Shown here piece after piece: positions 36,416 to 45,360 of a stretch of 47,108 nt of DNA (positions are counted from its first letter, which is position 1; every line of letters begins with the position of its first letter). Both the position numbers and the translations under genes were made by a program. The stretch spans positions 1 to 47,108 of the forward strand of contig JACQIA010000017.1 of assembly GCA_016198705.1 (NCBI GenBank), read 5' to 3'. The stretch is from Candidatus Aenigmatarchaeota archaeon. GTDB lineage: Archaea > Aenigmatarchaeota > Aenigmatarchaeia > CG10238-14 > SCSR01. Below the pieces are notes generated by a model. The model saw only the letters and a program-made list of their open reading frames with translations. It did no database searches and was not told the DNA's origin.

Positions 36416-37087
36416 CTATTTCTTCAATTTCATTACTACAAACATATGCGCCTTTTCTAAAGGATCTAATTCAACTTTATCTAAAATTTCAAAATATTTT
36501 TCTAATTCCTGCAAACATTCTTTGTATACCTGCTTTGGCGGTTTAACTACGTCTATAGATTGTGATTTTATAGCAAGCATAACCCAACCTTTGTTCTTGA
36601 GGAATTGTTGTGCATTTCTTATAGTAATGGCTGCTTGATCTGGCGATGCCACATCTATATACAAGCAGTCAACTTTGTCTAATATACTATCTTCGTACAA
36701 TTCAGTTCTTCTCGCATCTGCAAGAATTGGAATCATATTCCCTCTGCGTTCACATACACGAACAGCTTCCCTTAAACTTCTTTCCGACAACTCAACCCCA
36801 TAAATAATCCCATTATTTCCTACAATATCGCTAAAGAACGACGCAGTCTTGGCTTCCGCCAAACCTAAATATAAAACTTTATTCCCATTTCCCAACGGAA
36901 AAATCTTCAAGCCTTTCTTAAAGGCCGCTGCAGGTTTTGATGTGAAATAATCCCAAATCCTATATTCTACACCATCTACTTTTACCAATTCTTCGTTAGA
37001 ACTTTTAAAACCTGGAACCAGATTTACTGTAGCGAATTTACCGTTTATTTCAAAAACTCCTTCGAATTTTGTTTTTTTAGCCTTCAT
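36416..37087 (-). CDS. flpA: Fibrillarin-like rRNA/tRNA 2'-O-methyltransferase
   Basis: 223 residues. 'VDGVEYRIWDYFTSKPAAAF' and SAM site 'KVLYLGLAEAKTASFFSDIV' (usual 'YLGASAGTTxSH'), then 'GIIYGVELSERSLREAVRVC', 'CLYIDVASPDQ' and 'VMLAIKSQSIDV'. SAM-dependent methyltransferase of C/D box RNPs, guided by sRNA with Nop5 and L7Ae. Nop5 is upstream in the same operon (stop and start 4 bp apart). Confidence 0.95.
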   Translation of the reverse strand: MKAKKTKFEGVFEINGKFATVNLVPGFKSSNEELVKVDGVEYRIWDYFTSKPAAAFKKGLKIFPLGNGNKVLYLGLAEAKTASFFSDIVGNNGIIYGVELSERSLREAVRVCERRGNMIPILADARRTELYEDSILDKVDCLYIDVASPDQAAITIRNAQQFLKNKGWVMLAIKSQSIDVVKPPKQVYKECLQELEKYFEILDKVELDPLEKAHMFVVMKLKK

Positions 37088-37091
37088 GACA

Positions 37092-38138
37092 TCATTTAGA
37101 ACTTAAAATTCCTTTAACCTTTTGTTGCAAGTCCTGCTTCAGTTTATCTGCCTTGTATTCTTTTGAGTAGTAGTCTATTTTGGCGGCGAGGGATAATTTT
37201 GCAGCTAAAACCCTTGCAATTTTACCTTTGTGGCTTTCTGGAGCATTCATAACCAATGGATGATTATATAGCAATCCAAATCGCGGTGAACTTGATTTTC
37301 CTTTTGATTGTAGAAATCTGAATAATGCCTTTTCAGCGCCAAGCAATTGAATTGTTGAAGAAGCCATTTTAGATAACCTCTCCAAACCGCCGGCTTTTGA
37401 AATCAATTTCGCAGATAGCATCGGTGTTGCCAATTCTGTAAAATTTGGCGCAATTTCTTTAAGCACTTTCTCTAAGTAGACTGCTGCATCTTGGCGCAAT
37501 TTGTATAGCCTGTTTATTTCTGCGGCAAATGTTTGTGACATTTGTATATCTTCATCTTTGAAATCTGCTCCCATGCTTTTACTAGCTAATAATTTTAATT
37601 CAACCTCATCGATATTTTCCCTTCTCCCAAATTTTTCTACAAGTTTGGCAAATTTTTCATTGCTTTCTACAGCTTTATCCATCTCTGGGAAATGCATTGA
37701 ATAGAATTCTCTCAAACGCTCAACGAAAATATTAATAGCCTTATCTAACTCTTCAACAGCTCCATTGGCGTGAATTATCAAACTGCCTCTTCCTATAGCC
37801 TTCTTTATTTGAACTTTAGCCAACTGTATGTTGACTTTTGTCAGAAGTTGATTGAATTCTGATTGGTCGCGAACGAATTTCTTTTCTAAAGCTAGCTTCC
37901 TTAGGTTTGATTTTACGAATTCGCTTATAATCGCATCGCCTTTTCTTACTTCATCATAACCACTTTTATTTAATTCGCCTCTTACGAATCTTTCTTCTTC
38001 AATAAACTCTATTTCACTTAATTTCAGTTTTTCAGCTATTTTTTCTGGATCCCTAGGAAAGGGTTTATACAAAAGTATTTTTTTATTCTCATTTAGCCCA
38101 AAAACACCAATTATAGTCGTCGCTATAAACGCTCGCAT
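37092..38138 (-). CDS. nop5: Nop5 (Nop56/58) C/D RNP core protein
   Basis: 348 residues, slightly short for the family. N-terminal domain 'MRAFIATTIIGVFGLNENKK', coiled coil ('MSQTFAAEINRLYKLRQDAA'), NOP domain 'AGGLERLSKMASSTIQLLGA', 'GLLYNHPLVMNAPESHKGKI' and 'ARVLAAKLSLAAKIDYYSKE'. It bridges fibrillarin and L7Ae. The lysine-rich C-terminal tail found in many relatives is very short here. Divergent from the NAD(P)HX dehydratase gene with overlapping promoters. Confidence 0.95.
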   Translation of the reverse strand: MRAFIATTIIGVFGLNENKKILLYKPFPRDPEKIAEKLKLSEIEFIEEERFVRGELNKSGYDEVRKGDAIISEFVKSNLRKLALEKKFVRDQSEFNQLLTKVNIQLAKVQIKKAIGRGSLIIHANGAVEELDKAINIFVERLREFYSMHFPEMDKAVESNEKFAKLVEKFGRRENIDEVELKLLASKSMGADFKDEDIQMSQTFAAEINRLYKLRQDAAVYLEKVLKEIAPNFTELATPMLSAKLISKAGGLERLSKMASSTIQLLGAEKALFRFLQSKGKSSSPRFGLLYNHPLVMNAPESHKGKIARVLAAKLSLAAKIDYYSKEYKADKLKQDLQQKVKGILSSK

Positions 38139-38176
38139 AGTCTTTAATTTATTTAAACAAACTTTATAAAGAGACC

Positions 38177-39043
38177 ATGAAATTTGTTACGAAAGCAATT
38201 TTAAAGCAGGTCTATCCTAAAAAACCCGATTGGTCGCATAAAGGGCAGTATGGGAAATTGCTAATAGTATCTGGAAGCGAAAGGATAACAGGCGCTGGAA
38301 TTTTGGTTGGCATGGCTGCCTTTAGAGCTGGTGTAGATACAGTATATCATGCTGGTCCAAGAAGAGCTATGGATGTAATTGCAAATTATTATCCGTCGTT
38401 TTTGACTCTGCCGTTGGATGGAAAACAATTGGAGAGCAAACATGTATCGGAAATTTTAGATTTCATGAAAGAAATGGGAATTACTGCAGTATCTATTGGT
38501 AATGGGTTATGGAGAACGAAGGAAACAAGGAAAGCCGCAATTGAATTAATCAAACATATTGATTTGCCTATGGTGATTGACGCAGATGCCATAAGAGCAA
38601 TGAAAGATGCCAGAGAAGTTTTGAGGGAAAAAAATGCAATAATACTGCCTCATGCAGATGAATTCAGAGAAATAACTGGTGTTCGAATAGTTGATGTAAC
38701 TTCAATAGATAAACGTGGTAAAATTGTCAAAGAGGAAGCGGCGAAACTGGGTACAATAATTTTATTAAAGGGCCATGTGGATATAATTTCCGATGGTGAA
38801 AAAATTATCCTGAATAATGTGCATTCGAATTTAATGTCTAAAGGTGGATTTGGAGATACTTTGGCTGGTATTTGTGCAGCATTAATTTCAAGGAAGATCA
38901 ATAAAATAGATTTATTTACAGCAGCTTGTGCGGCTGCATACATTAATGGCAAAGCAGGCCTTTTTGCTATCGAAAAACATGGCATAGGTGTTTTACCAAC
39001 CGACGCTATAGAAGAGATACAAAACGTGATTAAACTTGGTTGA
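38177..39043 (+). CDS. nnrD: ADP-dependent NAD(P)HX dehydratase
   Basis: 288 residues. 'KGQYGKLLIVSGSERITGAG' and 'LVGMAAFRAGVDTVYHAGPR', 'VISIGNGLW'-type loop 'AVSIGNGLW', 'LPMVIDADAIRAMKDA', 'ILPHADEFREITGV', and 'MSKGGFGDTLAGICAALISR' (ribokinase-like GxGD). It repairs hydrated NADH/NADPH using ADP or ATP. Only the kinase-type half is present; no epimerase half is fused. TTTAATTTATTTAAA about 25 bp before the ATG predicts a leaderless transcript; DUF131 overlaps its end. Confidence 0.93.
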   Translation: MKFVTKAILKQVYPKKPDWSHKGQYGKLLIVSGSERITGAGILVGMAAFRAGVDTVYHAGPRRAMDVIANYYPSFLTLPLDGKQLESKHVSEILDFMKEMGITAVSIGNGLWRTKETRKAAIELIKHIDLPMVIDADAIRAMKDAREVLREKNAIILPHADEFREITGVRIVDVTSIDKRGKIVKEEAAKLGTIILLKGHVDIISDGEKIILNNVHSNLMSKGGFGDTLAGICAALISRKINKIDLFTAACAAAYINGKAGLFAIEKHGIGVLPTDAIEEIQNVIKLG

Positions 39044-39275
39044 AACAGATTTAATTACATTAGGTGTATTAGTAATAATTGTTGGTTTTGTCTTAGCATT
39101 TATAGGAACTTTATCCCAAACTAAAGGTAAAGCGAAAGTTGAAGGCGGTGGGATCATTTTCATAGGGCCGTTTCCAATCATCGGCGGGGCTACAAGTGAA
39201 CGTGCATTTTATGTCCTATTAGCTGTGTCATTAGTTTTTATGATTTTATTCATTATACTAAACTATCCAAGGTGA
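39036..39275 (+). CDS. DUF131 (TIGR00304) small membrane protein
   Basis: 79 residues, TTG start overlapping the previous gene by 8 bp. Two membrane helices: 'LITLGVLVIIVGFVLAFIGT' and 'AFYVLLAVSLVFMILFIILN'; the loop 'KAKVEGGGIIFIGPFPIIGG' is the DUF131 hallmark. Function unknown. In operon with nnrD and trmI. Confidence 0.9.
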   Translation: MVETDLITLGVLVIIVGFVLAFIGTLSQTKGKAKVEGGGIIFIGPFPIIGGATSERAFYVLLAVSLVFMILFIILNYPR

Positions 39276-39279
39276 AGTT

Positions 39280-40026
39280 ATGTCGAGAAAAAGGGATTTT
39301 GTTTTATTATTGTCTGAAGATGAATCTTACTTAGTAGAATTGGATGGTAAAGATTCCAACACCAAAAATGGGATGATAAAGTATTCTGAACTTAGGAGGG
39401 GTATAGGAAGTAAAGTTAAGACACATCTTGGCAAAGAATTTACTGTTGTGAAGCCTACAATCATGGATATACTTAGAAAAGGAATTAAGAGAACTGCACA
39501 AATAATGTCTCCAAAGGACATTTCGTTAATTTTAGCATATACGGGTATATCCAATGATAGTTTAGTAGTCGATGCTGGAACAGGGACTGGCTATACGGCA
39601 ATTTTTCTAGCTAATTATTTGAAGGGTGGGAAGATTGTAAGTTATGAGAAGGATAGTATGTTCATTAAAAATGCAAAAAGGAACATAGAAGTTTCTGGAC
39701 TTGGAAACATACAGCTGAAGGCTGGGGATGTTACCAAAAGGATTGATGAAAAAAATGTAGATTTGGTTGTTCTTGATTTACAGGATGCTAACAAGACAGT
39801 AGAGAATGCATATGCTTCGCTCGCATTTGGTGGGTATCTGGTAGTTTATTCACCAACTGTCGACCATTTAATGAGATCTGTAAATGCAGTAAAGAAGGCT
39901 GGATTTGTCAAAATAGTAGTTGTTGAAAATATAGTAAGGGAATGGCAGTCTGAATTAACTTTAAGACCTAAAACAATAGGCTTGATGCACACTGGATTTT
40001 TGACTTTTGCGAGAAAAGTGATTTAA
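39280..40026 (+). CDS. trmI: tRNA (adenine-N1)-methyltransferase TrmI
   Basis: 248 residues. The N-terminal barrel, then 'QIMSPKDISLILAYTGISND', the SAM site 'VVDAGTGTGYTAIFLANYLK', 'GGKIVSYEKDSMFIKNAKRN', and 'ENIVREWQSELTLRPKTIGL' match archaeal TrmI, which makes m1A57/58 in the T loop. It shares the tRNA modification theme with Kae1. Stop and DUF371 start overlap at one base (40026). Confidence 0.92.
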   Translation: MSRKRDFVLLLSEDESYLVELDGKDSNTKNGMIKYSELRRGIGSKVKTHLGKEFTVVKPTIMDILRKGIKRTAQIMSPKDISLILAYTGISNDSLVVDAGTGTGYTAIFLANYLKGGKIVSYEKDSMFIKNAKRNIEVSGLGNIQLKAGDVTKRIDEKNVDLVVLDLQDANKTVENAYASLAFGGYLVVYSPTVDHLMRSVNAVKKAGFVKIVVVENIVREWQSELTLRPKTIGLMHTGFLTFARKVI

Positions 40027-40613
40027 TGAAGAAAACCTATCAGGAACCTCCACAGGAACCAACCAAACCTACGCCATCTATAACACCCGAAATGCTAGAA
40101 AGGGCTTTTGAAGCTTTGGAAAGAAAGGGTATGATATATTATTCTGAAGGTGGTGTGTACATACCAACAGCTAAAGGTTGGCAATTGCTTATGACGGCTG
40201 ATGTAATTAGTGTAGAAATTATAGCTCATGGTAATCCAAAAATTACCGCCACTAATGCATCTATGATAAAGTTGACAAGGGGGAATGATGTTGATGATGC
40301 GACGATTGGCGTCAGAGCGAACAAAGCGTGTGCTGATTTCCCAGAAGATTTCAAAAGGGCTATTAAAACCCCTGATAAAAATTTAGAGATAGTAATTGAA
40401 GCTGATGATGAGATGATTGCATTTTCTGCTTATTGTTCTCCGGCTTTGAAATTAATTGACAGTAATCATATATCCATAAACAAGACAGATCTCATCGATG
40501 ATAAGACAGTTGCTATAGTATCTGATAAGGCGGCTACTGATTTGGACAGGGATTTTGTTGAAAAACTAAAGGATCCTAATTCTAAGATTAAAGTTGTACT
40601 GGGAGTTAAGTAG
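40026..40613 (+). CDS. DUF371 protein with N-terminal winged-helix-like segment
   Basis: 195 residues. About 50 N-terminal residues ('EMLERAFEALERKGMIYYSE', 'GGVYIPTAKGWQLLMTADVI') read as a small winged helix; the rest matches DUF371: 'SVEIIAHGNPKITATNASMI', 'GVRANKACADFPEDFKRAIK', 'FSAYCSPALKLIDSNHISIN', 'DKTVAIVSDKAATDLDRDFV'. Function unknown. Its TAG stop shares its last G with the first base of tRNA-Pro, an extreme packing. Confidence 0.85.
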   Translation: MKKTYQEPPQEPTKPTPSITPEMLERAFEALERKGMIYYSEGGVYIPTAKGWQLLMTADVISVEIIAHGNPKITATNASMIKLTRGNDVDDATIGVRANKACADFPEDFKRAIKTPDKNLEIVIEADDEMIAFSAYCSPALKLIDSNHISINKTDLIDDKTVAIVSDKAATDLDRDFVEKLKDPNSKIKVVLGVK

Positions 40614-40703
40614 GGGTTGTCATCTAGCTTGGTCTAGGATTCAGCCTTCGGGAGGCTGCAAGCTTAATGCCAGCAAACTTGGGTTCAAATCCCAACAACC
40701 CCA
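40613..40703 (+). tRNA. tRNA-Pro(CGG) with an enlarged (20-nt) variable region, probable noncanonical intron
   Basis: Acceptor GGGGTTG/CAACCCC with A73; D arm ATCT-AGCTTGGTCTA-GGAT; anticodon arm CAGCC-TTCGGGA-GGCTG gives anticodon CGG with a 7-nt loop; T arm TTGGG-TTCAAAT-CCCAA. Between the anticodon stem and the T stem are 20 nt (CAAGCTTAATGCCAGCAAAC) where about 5 are expected, so a 15-nt intron outside position 37/38 is likely; GCTG/CAGC pairing could form part of a bulge-helix-bulge. The 5' G overlaps the stop of the DUF371 gene and the 3' end abuts the Hel308 stop. Confidence 0.82.
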
Positions 40704-42902
40704 CTAGAATTTACTTAATGTGGCTTGATACTCTGGTTCTTTTTTAGTATCTGTTTTACCTTCCAATTGGTCTTTTATTGATTTAGCTACCTTAGCTCCA
40801 ATAACTAAACTCAAACTGTCATGTGATATTTCTCTTAACTTAGACAACGATGTTAGATTATTTTTGTACAAAATACGCGACCTAACTCTTCCCACATCTC
40901 TCAGCTTAACTAAAGGAATTAGTTCTTCTTTAATTCCATACTGCAGCCTTAGTCTAAATTTTCTGATTTCTTTGATAATGTCCTTATACCCTAACAGCAC
41001 AGTTAATTCGTGCAATGCGTAAGTTAACCAGTCCGCAATTTCCAATCTGTTCCTTAATTCTCCTGGTGCAACTCTGAATTTTGTCAGAATCTGGTCTTCG
41101 GTTAATTCGTCAATCCAACTTTCAAATAAAAAAGCTGTCTTTACTGAGTTGAAAAATCCTTCGAATTCTAGCTCATACTGTTCTGGTATATCGCGCAGAA
41201 TAAATTGTTCGTTTCCTATCAGAAACTTCTCAAGCTCTGAAAATTCATTTGCCCTCACAGAAAGCAGCGGTTGCATCTCACGCGTGTTTGAAATTAATTG
41301 TGAAAAACTTATTGTCTTTGTTGATTTCTGCTTGTTTGCATTTTCCAAAGCCTCTACAAAGTTGTAGGCAGTCAACGGGTCTAAATACAATTCCGATACT
41401 CTTTTCCCTATTATTGTTGCAATTAACCGATCTCCCTTTTTAATTATGAATTTCCACGTAACCAGCAAATCAAGTATATCCTGCAACTTTTCTTCAACTA
41501 AATGTATGTTGCCGTAGTGGTGGGCATAAAATGTTTTGGAGAAAAATTCCATCAAAGAATCTTCCGATTTACAAAATTCGCTTGCGATCAATGCCAATGT
41601 GTGCATTCTCAGTATTGGTTCTATAGCAAGTTTTGATGTAATCTGCTCTGGTTCACCATAAATAAATCTTTCAGTTAAATCGTGTGCATCATCTTCATTT
41701 TTGGCAATTAAAATAGATTCACCGTACTCGTCGTATTGTGGCCTCCCGCATCTACCTATCATCTGGTAATAATCAAGAACTGGAATGTAAGCTGCGCCTA
41801 AATTTGGATAATATCGCTTGGCGTCCCTTATTATAGCTCGAAACGCTGGAATATTCACCCCCATAGCAAGTGTTGGAGTAGCACAGATGACTTTTATCAG
41901 GCCCCTTTTGAAATTCTCCTCTATCAATCTCCTCTGCTTTCTCAATAAGCCCGCATGATGAAAGGCTATTCCATTACTTATACATTTCGCTAATTTTTTG
42001 CATTGCTTGGTTGGGTTTTCTAAAATACTTTCTACATCATTGGAAAGAGTTTCCAACTGGAAGTGCTCTCCGTGTTTCAGTTTAAGCTTAACTGTACTGC
42101 ACATTTTTTCTGCCACGCTCTCGGCAGAGCGCCTTGTAGAAACGAAGAATAGACATTGTTTCTGCATATCCAAAGTGTTTTCTACTATACTATTTTCCGC
42201 TTCTTCTCCAGTCAATTGGTAGTTTCGGTTTGTTCCGGGAAAGGCAATCTTTGAATTGTAAGAAATTCCCTGATATAATTTAACAGGCCTAAAATCACTG
42301 AGCACTAAAGTTGCATTCAACCATTCGGCCAGTTCTTTTGCGTTCTTTATAGTTGCAGATAAGGCTAAGATGTTTGCCCTAGGACATAATTCTCGCAATT
42401 TTGTAATGAGAATTTCTAAAGTCGGCCCTCTCGAGGAATCGTTGAGCAGATGAATCTCATCAGCAATGATTAGACTTATGTCTTTAGTCCACTGAACATT
42501 GTGCCTTAATAAACTATCCATCTTTTCGCTTGTAACAACAATTATATCGTAGTTCATTAGAAACGAGTCGGATGAATCGTAATCTCCAACGGAAAGTGTC
42601 ACTTTATATTTGCTTCCAAATAATGACTTGAAATAATTAAATTTCTCATCGGCTAAGGCAACTAAAGGAACTAAGTATACAGCTTTTTTCTTGTGACTTG
42701 CTAGTTTTTCTAAAATAGCTAGAGTTGCTATTAGAGTTTTACCACCGGCTGTAGGCATTGAAACTACTAAATTTCTTTCTTTAAACAGACCCTTCTTTAC
42801 AATCTCAGCCTGCGGTGGGTATAGCTCGGATATGCCTTCTCCCTTTAATCTATGGATATACTCCTCGGATATACCATATTTCACTAATTCTTCAACTTTC
42901 AT
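40704..42902 (-). CDS. hel308: Hel308 DNA helicase (Ski2-like)
   Basis: 732 residues, normal length. Q-motif 'LYPPQAEIVKKGL', Walker A 'PTAGGKT' (50-56), 'VPLVALADEKFNYFK', DEIH motif 'IADEIHLL', 'ALSATIKNAKELAEWLNAT', 'FHHAGLLRKQRRLIEENFKR', 'ATPTLAMGVNIPAFRAIIRD' and 'QMIGRCGRP'. The C-terminal ratchet and helix-hairpin-helix ('RSRILYKNNLTSLSKLREIS') are intact. It is a 3'-5' helicase for stalled replication forks and recombination. Divergent from kae1. Confidence 0.95.
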   Translation of the reverse strand: MKVEELVKYGISEEYIHRLKGEGISELYPPQAEIVKKGLFKERNLVVSMPTAGGKTLIATLAILEKLASHKKKAVYLVPLVALADEKFNYFKSLFGSKYKVTLSVGDYDSSDSFLMNYDIIVVTSEKMDSLLRHNVQWTKDISLIIADEIHLLNDSSRGPTLEILITKLRELCPRANILALSATIKNAKELAEWLNATLVLSDFRPVKLYQGISYNSKIAFPGTNRNYQLTGEEAENSIVENTLDMQKQCLFFVSTRRSAESVAEKMCSTVKLKLKHGEHFQLETLSNDVESILENPTKQCKKLAKCISNGIAFHHAGLLRKQRRLIEENFKRGLIKVICATPTLAMGVNIPAFRAIIRDAKRYYPNLGAAYIPVLDYYQMIGRCGRPQYDEYGESILIAKNEDDAHDLTERFIYGEPEQITSKLAIEPILRMHTLALIASEFCKSEDSLMEFFSKTFYAHHYGNIHLVEEKLQDILDLLVTWKFIIKKGDRLIATIIGKRVSELYLDPLTAYNFVEALENANKQKSTKTISFSQLISNTREMQPLLSVRANEFSELEKFLIGNEQFILRDIPEQYELEFEGFFNSVKTAFLFESWIDELTEDQILTKFRVAPGELRNRLEIADWLTYALHELTVLLGYKDIIKEIRKFRLRLQYGIKEELIPLVKLRDVGRVRSRILYKNNLTSLSKLREISHDSLSLVIGAKVAKSIKDQLEGKTDTKKEPEYQATLSKF

Positions 42903-42943
42903 GATTAGAATATTTGTTTATAGTATTTAGGTATAGTGATATT

Positions 42944-43924
42944 ATGCTCGTGTTGGGAATAGAATCGACAGCGCATACGTTTGGCATAGGTATTGTTACT
43001 GGTAGTGGAAAGATATTAGCAAATGAGAGAAGTGTTTACAAACCAACGTTGGGTAAAGGGATTATACCTAAAGACGCGGCGGAACATCATGAAAATGATA
43101 AAGAAATGATTTTGGATAAGGCGCTTTCCAAAGCCGACATACCATTAGAAGATATTGATATTATCGCTTACTCTTGTGGAGCTGGGTTACCACCTTGTCT
43201 TTTGGTTGGTGCCAACTTTGCTCTTGATTTATCTAAAAAATTAAATAAACCAATTATCCCAGTTTGTCATCAAATTGGGCATATAGAAATAGGAAGGCTG
43301 ACAACAAACGCTGAAGATCCAGTTATAGTATATCTGAGTGGTGGGAATTCTCAGGTAATTGCGTATGCAGAAGGCAGATACAGAATATTCGGCGAAACTG
43401 AGGATATCCCCTTGGGCAATGCATTAGATGTTTTTGCTCGTGGCATTAGCTTGCCTATGCCTGGCGGTCCTGAAATAGAAAAGTTGGCTAAAAGTGGTAA
43501 ATACATTCAGCTGCCTTATGTGGTTAAGGGTATGGACCTGAGTTTCTCTGGGATTTTAACGGCTGCACTAAATAAATTTAAAGAAAATGTTAATAAAGAA
43601 GATTTGTCGTTCAGTATGCAAGAAACTTGCTTTGCAATGCTTACAGAAGTAACTGAAAGGGCATTAGCACATACTGGCAAAAGCGAAATCCTGCTTGTCG
43701 GTGGTGTGGCTGCAAATAAAAGACTACAGGAAATGTTAGATAGAATGTGTGAGGAGAGAGGTGCAAAATTCTATGTCGTCCCGTATGAATATAGCATGGA
43801 CAATGGAGTTATGATTGCGTGGGTTGGAGCTTTGGCCCATAATTCTGGCTGGAAGCAGGATCTTGAAGATAAAATAAAACCCGCTTGGAGAACCGACCAA
43901 GTAGAAATTACTTGGTTCAAATAA
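42944..43924 (+). CDS. kae1: tRNA threonylcarbamoyladenosine synthase subunit Kae1
   Basis: 326 residues from ATG at 42944 (MLVLGIESTAHTFGIGI). 'HQIGHIEIG' supplies the H-x3-H metal site; 'VYLSGGNSQVIAY', 'DVFARGISLPMPGGPEIEKL' and 'YSMDNGVMIAWVG' complete the ASKHA fold. Transfers the threonylcarbamoyl group to A37 of ANN-decoding tRNAs (t6A) within the KEOPS complex. No Bud32 kinase is fused, unlike many archaea, so it should be elsewhere. TrmO acts on t6A, but the copy in this window is broken. Confidence 0.96.
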   Translation: MLVLGIESTAHTFGIGIVTGSGKILANERSVYKPTLGKGIIPKDAAEHHENDKEMILDKALSKADIPLEDIDIIAYSCGAGLPPCLLVGANFALDLSKKLNKPIIPVCHQIGHIEIGRLTTNAEDPVIVYLSGGNSQVIAYAEGRYRIFGETEDIPLGNALDVFARGISLPMPGGPEIEKLAKSGKYIQLPYVVKGMDLSFSGILTAALNKFKENVNKEDLSFSMQETCFAMLTEVTERALAHTGKSEILLVGGVAANKRLQEMLDRMCEERGAKFYVVPYEYSMDNGVMIAWVGALAHNSGWKQDLEDKIKPAWRTDQVEITWFK

Positions 43925-44180
43925 GCTCGTTTTCACTAACGATTACGAAATCGCCTATACTCTTTACAGAAGAGAAAGGAATGAGCAATCTTCCGCTCTC
44001 ATCAGCTTTTAGATTAAGATCGGATAGGTGCTTTGACGGCTGTTCAACCACAATATTCAAAAGTTCCCCGCTTTCAGTCACAAAATCGACATTACTAACA
44101 ACACCAAACTTCCTGCCGGTCTCTTCGCTTATTATTGTTTTGCCGACAATTTCTCCTGCTCTTACTCTGCTATCAGCCAC
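43917..44180 (-). CDS. PRC-barrel domain protein
   Basis: 87 residues. 'VRAGEIVGKTIISEETGRKF' and 'GVVSNVDFVTESGELLNIVV' followed by 'RLLIPFSSVKSIGDFVIVSE' is the PRC barrel seen in ribosome maturation RimM and archaeal small PRC proteins (one linked to FtsZ-based division in haloarchaea). Convergent overlap of 8 bp with kae1; divergent from the RNA ligase gene. Confidence 0.9.
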   Translation of the reverse strand: MADSRVRAGEIVGKTIISEETGRKFGVVSNVDFVTESGELLNIVVEQPSKHLSDLNLKADESGRLLIPFSSVKSIGDFVIVSENELI

Positions 44181-44239
44181 AAAATCACTATTAATAATAT
44201 CTGTATTTATATTTTAAAGCTTTTAACACATAGCTTTTT

Positions 44240-44773
44240 ATGGTTAGATGCTTTATTGGGGTGTTCTTGCCAGAAATACTAAAGCCGAAAGTATTGGAAG
44301 TGCAAAATTTTATAAAATCTCTTGATATAGACTGCAAATTCGTCGAGCCTGCCAATATTCACATCACCTTTTCGTTTCTTGGAGATGTTGCTGATGAGGA
44401 ACTACCAAGCCTAAAAGACCGCTTAGATAGTGTTTGCAATAAATTGAGAAAGACTGCTGTGACGGTTGCAGGAGTGAAATTAATCCCTAGTGAAAAATTC
44501 GTTAGGGTTATTGCATTGGATGTAAATGACGATACTGGTATGCTCTCTCAGATATCAAATGAAATTAAATCAAGTGTTGGTGGTGATACCAAACCTCCGC
44601 ATCTTACTTTGTGTAGAGTAAGGGACGCTAAAGGGAAGAACATTGCCAGCCAATTGTTGAACATTGATTCTTATTGTGGGCAATTTCAAATGTATTCAAT
44701 GCAGTTGATTCAAAGTCAATTGGGCAGAAGCGGTCCTGTTTATACTATATTGCACGAAAGCAAACTGGATTAG
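44240..44773 (+). CDS. thpR: 2'-5' RNA ligase-like / cyclic phosphodiesterase (ThpR, LigT)
   Basis: 177 residues. Two H-x-T motifs, 'ANIHITFSFLGDV' and 'KPPHLTLCRVRDA', define the 2H phosphoesterase fold. 'RCFIGVFLPEILKPKVLEVQ' and 'LQIKSQLGRSGPVYTIL'-like C-terminus match archaeal ThpR. It hydrolyses cyclic phosphate ends or seals tRNA halves, which suits a genome with tRNA introns. Stop overlaps the convergent CBS gene by 4 bp. Confidence 0.92.
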   Translation: MVRCFIGVFLPEILKPKVLEVQNFIKSLDIDCKFVEPANIHITFSFLGDVADEELPSLKDRLDSVCNKLRKTAVTVAGVKLIPSEKFVRVIALDVNDDTGMLSQISNEIKSSVGGDTKPPHLTLCRVRDAKGKNIASQLLNIDSYCGQFQMYSMQLIQSQLGRSGPVYTILHESKLD

Positions 44774-45318
44774 CTTTCGCTTCCCAAATCTTCTCTACAG
44801 TCTTCACAAATCCATTTGTCATTAACAAACTTCACATCTTCAACATAATCTCCGCAATTATCGCAAATTCCAGATGTGTGCACTCCTGTTGCTTCTGGTG
44901 GTGTTTCTTTCATTTTCAATCTATATTCAAGTAAATCCAACATTTCTGGAGAAGTCCTCGCAACATCTGTTAAGGATAGCACACCAACTATTTTGCCGTT
45001 ATCGATAACTGGCAATCTATGCACGTTTCCTCGCTTCATTTTTCGAACAGCGGACAGTATGTCATCATCAGAATTTATAGAGACAAAATATTTTGTCATG
45101 ACATCTTTTACTTTAACCTTGCTTGGCTTTTTATCCCCTGCAACAATTCGACCTATGATATCACTGTCGGATAATACACCAACGGGTTTTTTCCCTTTAA
45201 CAACAACCAAAAATCCTCGACGGCTTTCCTTAATCTTCCTAGCTGCATCTTGTACAGTCTTATTATCTTCTATTTTGTAGACGGGTTTTGACATTATGTC
45301 TTTGACCAATATCGGCAA
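44770..45318 (-). CDS. CBS-pair protein with C-terminal zinc ribbon
   Basis: 182 residues. Two CBS motifs ('SRRGFLVVVKGKKPVGVLSD', 'GNVHRLPVIDNGKIVGVLSL') form one Bateman module, and residues 145-180 form a zinc ribbon 'GICDNCGDYVEDVKFVNDKW', 'ICEDC'. Such proteins may bind adenylates and regulate another protein. It follows Hjc on the same strand by 42 bp. No enzyme domain. Confidence 0.9.
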   Translation of the reverse strand: MPILVKDIMSKPVYKIEDNKTVQDAARKIKESRRGFLVVVKGKKPVGVLSDSDIIGRIVAGDKKPSKVKVKDVMTKYFVSINSDDDILSAVRKMKRGNVHRLPVIDNGKIVGVLSLTDVARTSPEMLDLLEYRLKMKETPPEATGVHTSGICDNCGDYVEDVKFVNDKWICEDCREDLGSES

Positions 45319-45360
45319 ATAAACACCTGCAATGTAATTATTGCGTTTCTTTATATTTAT

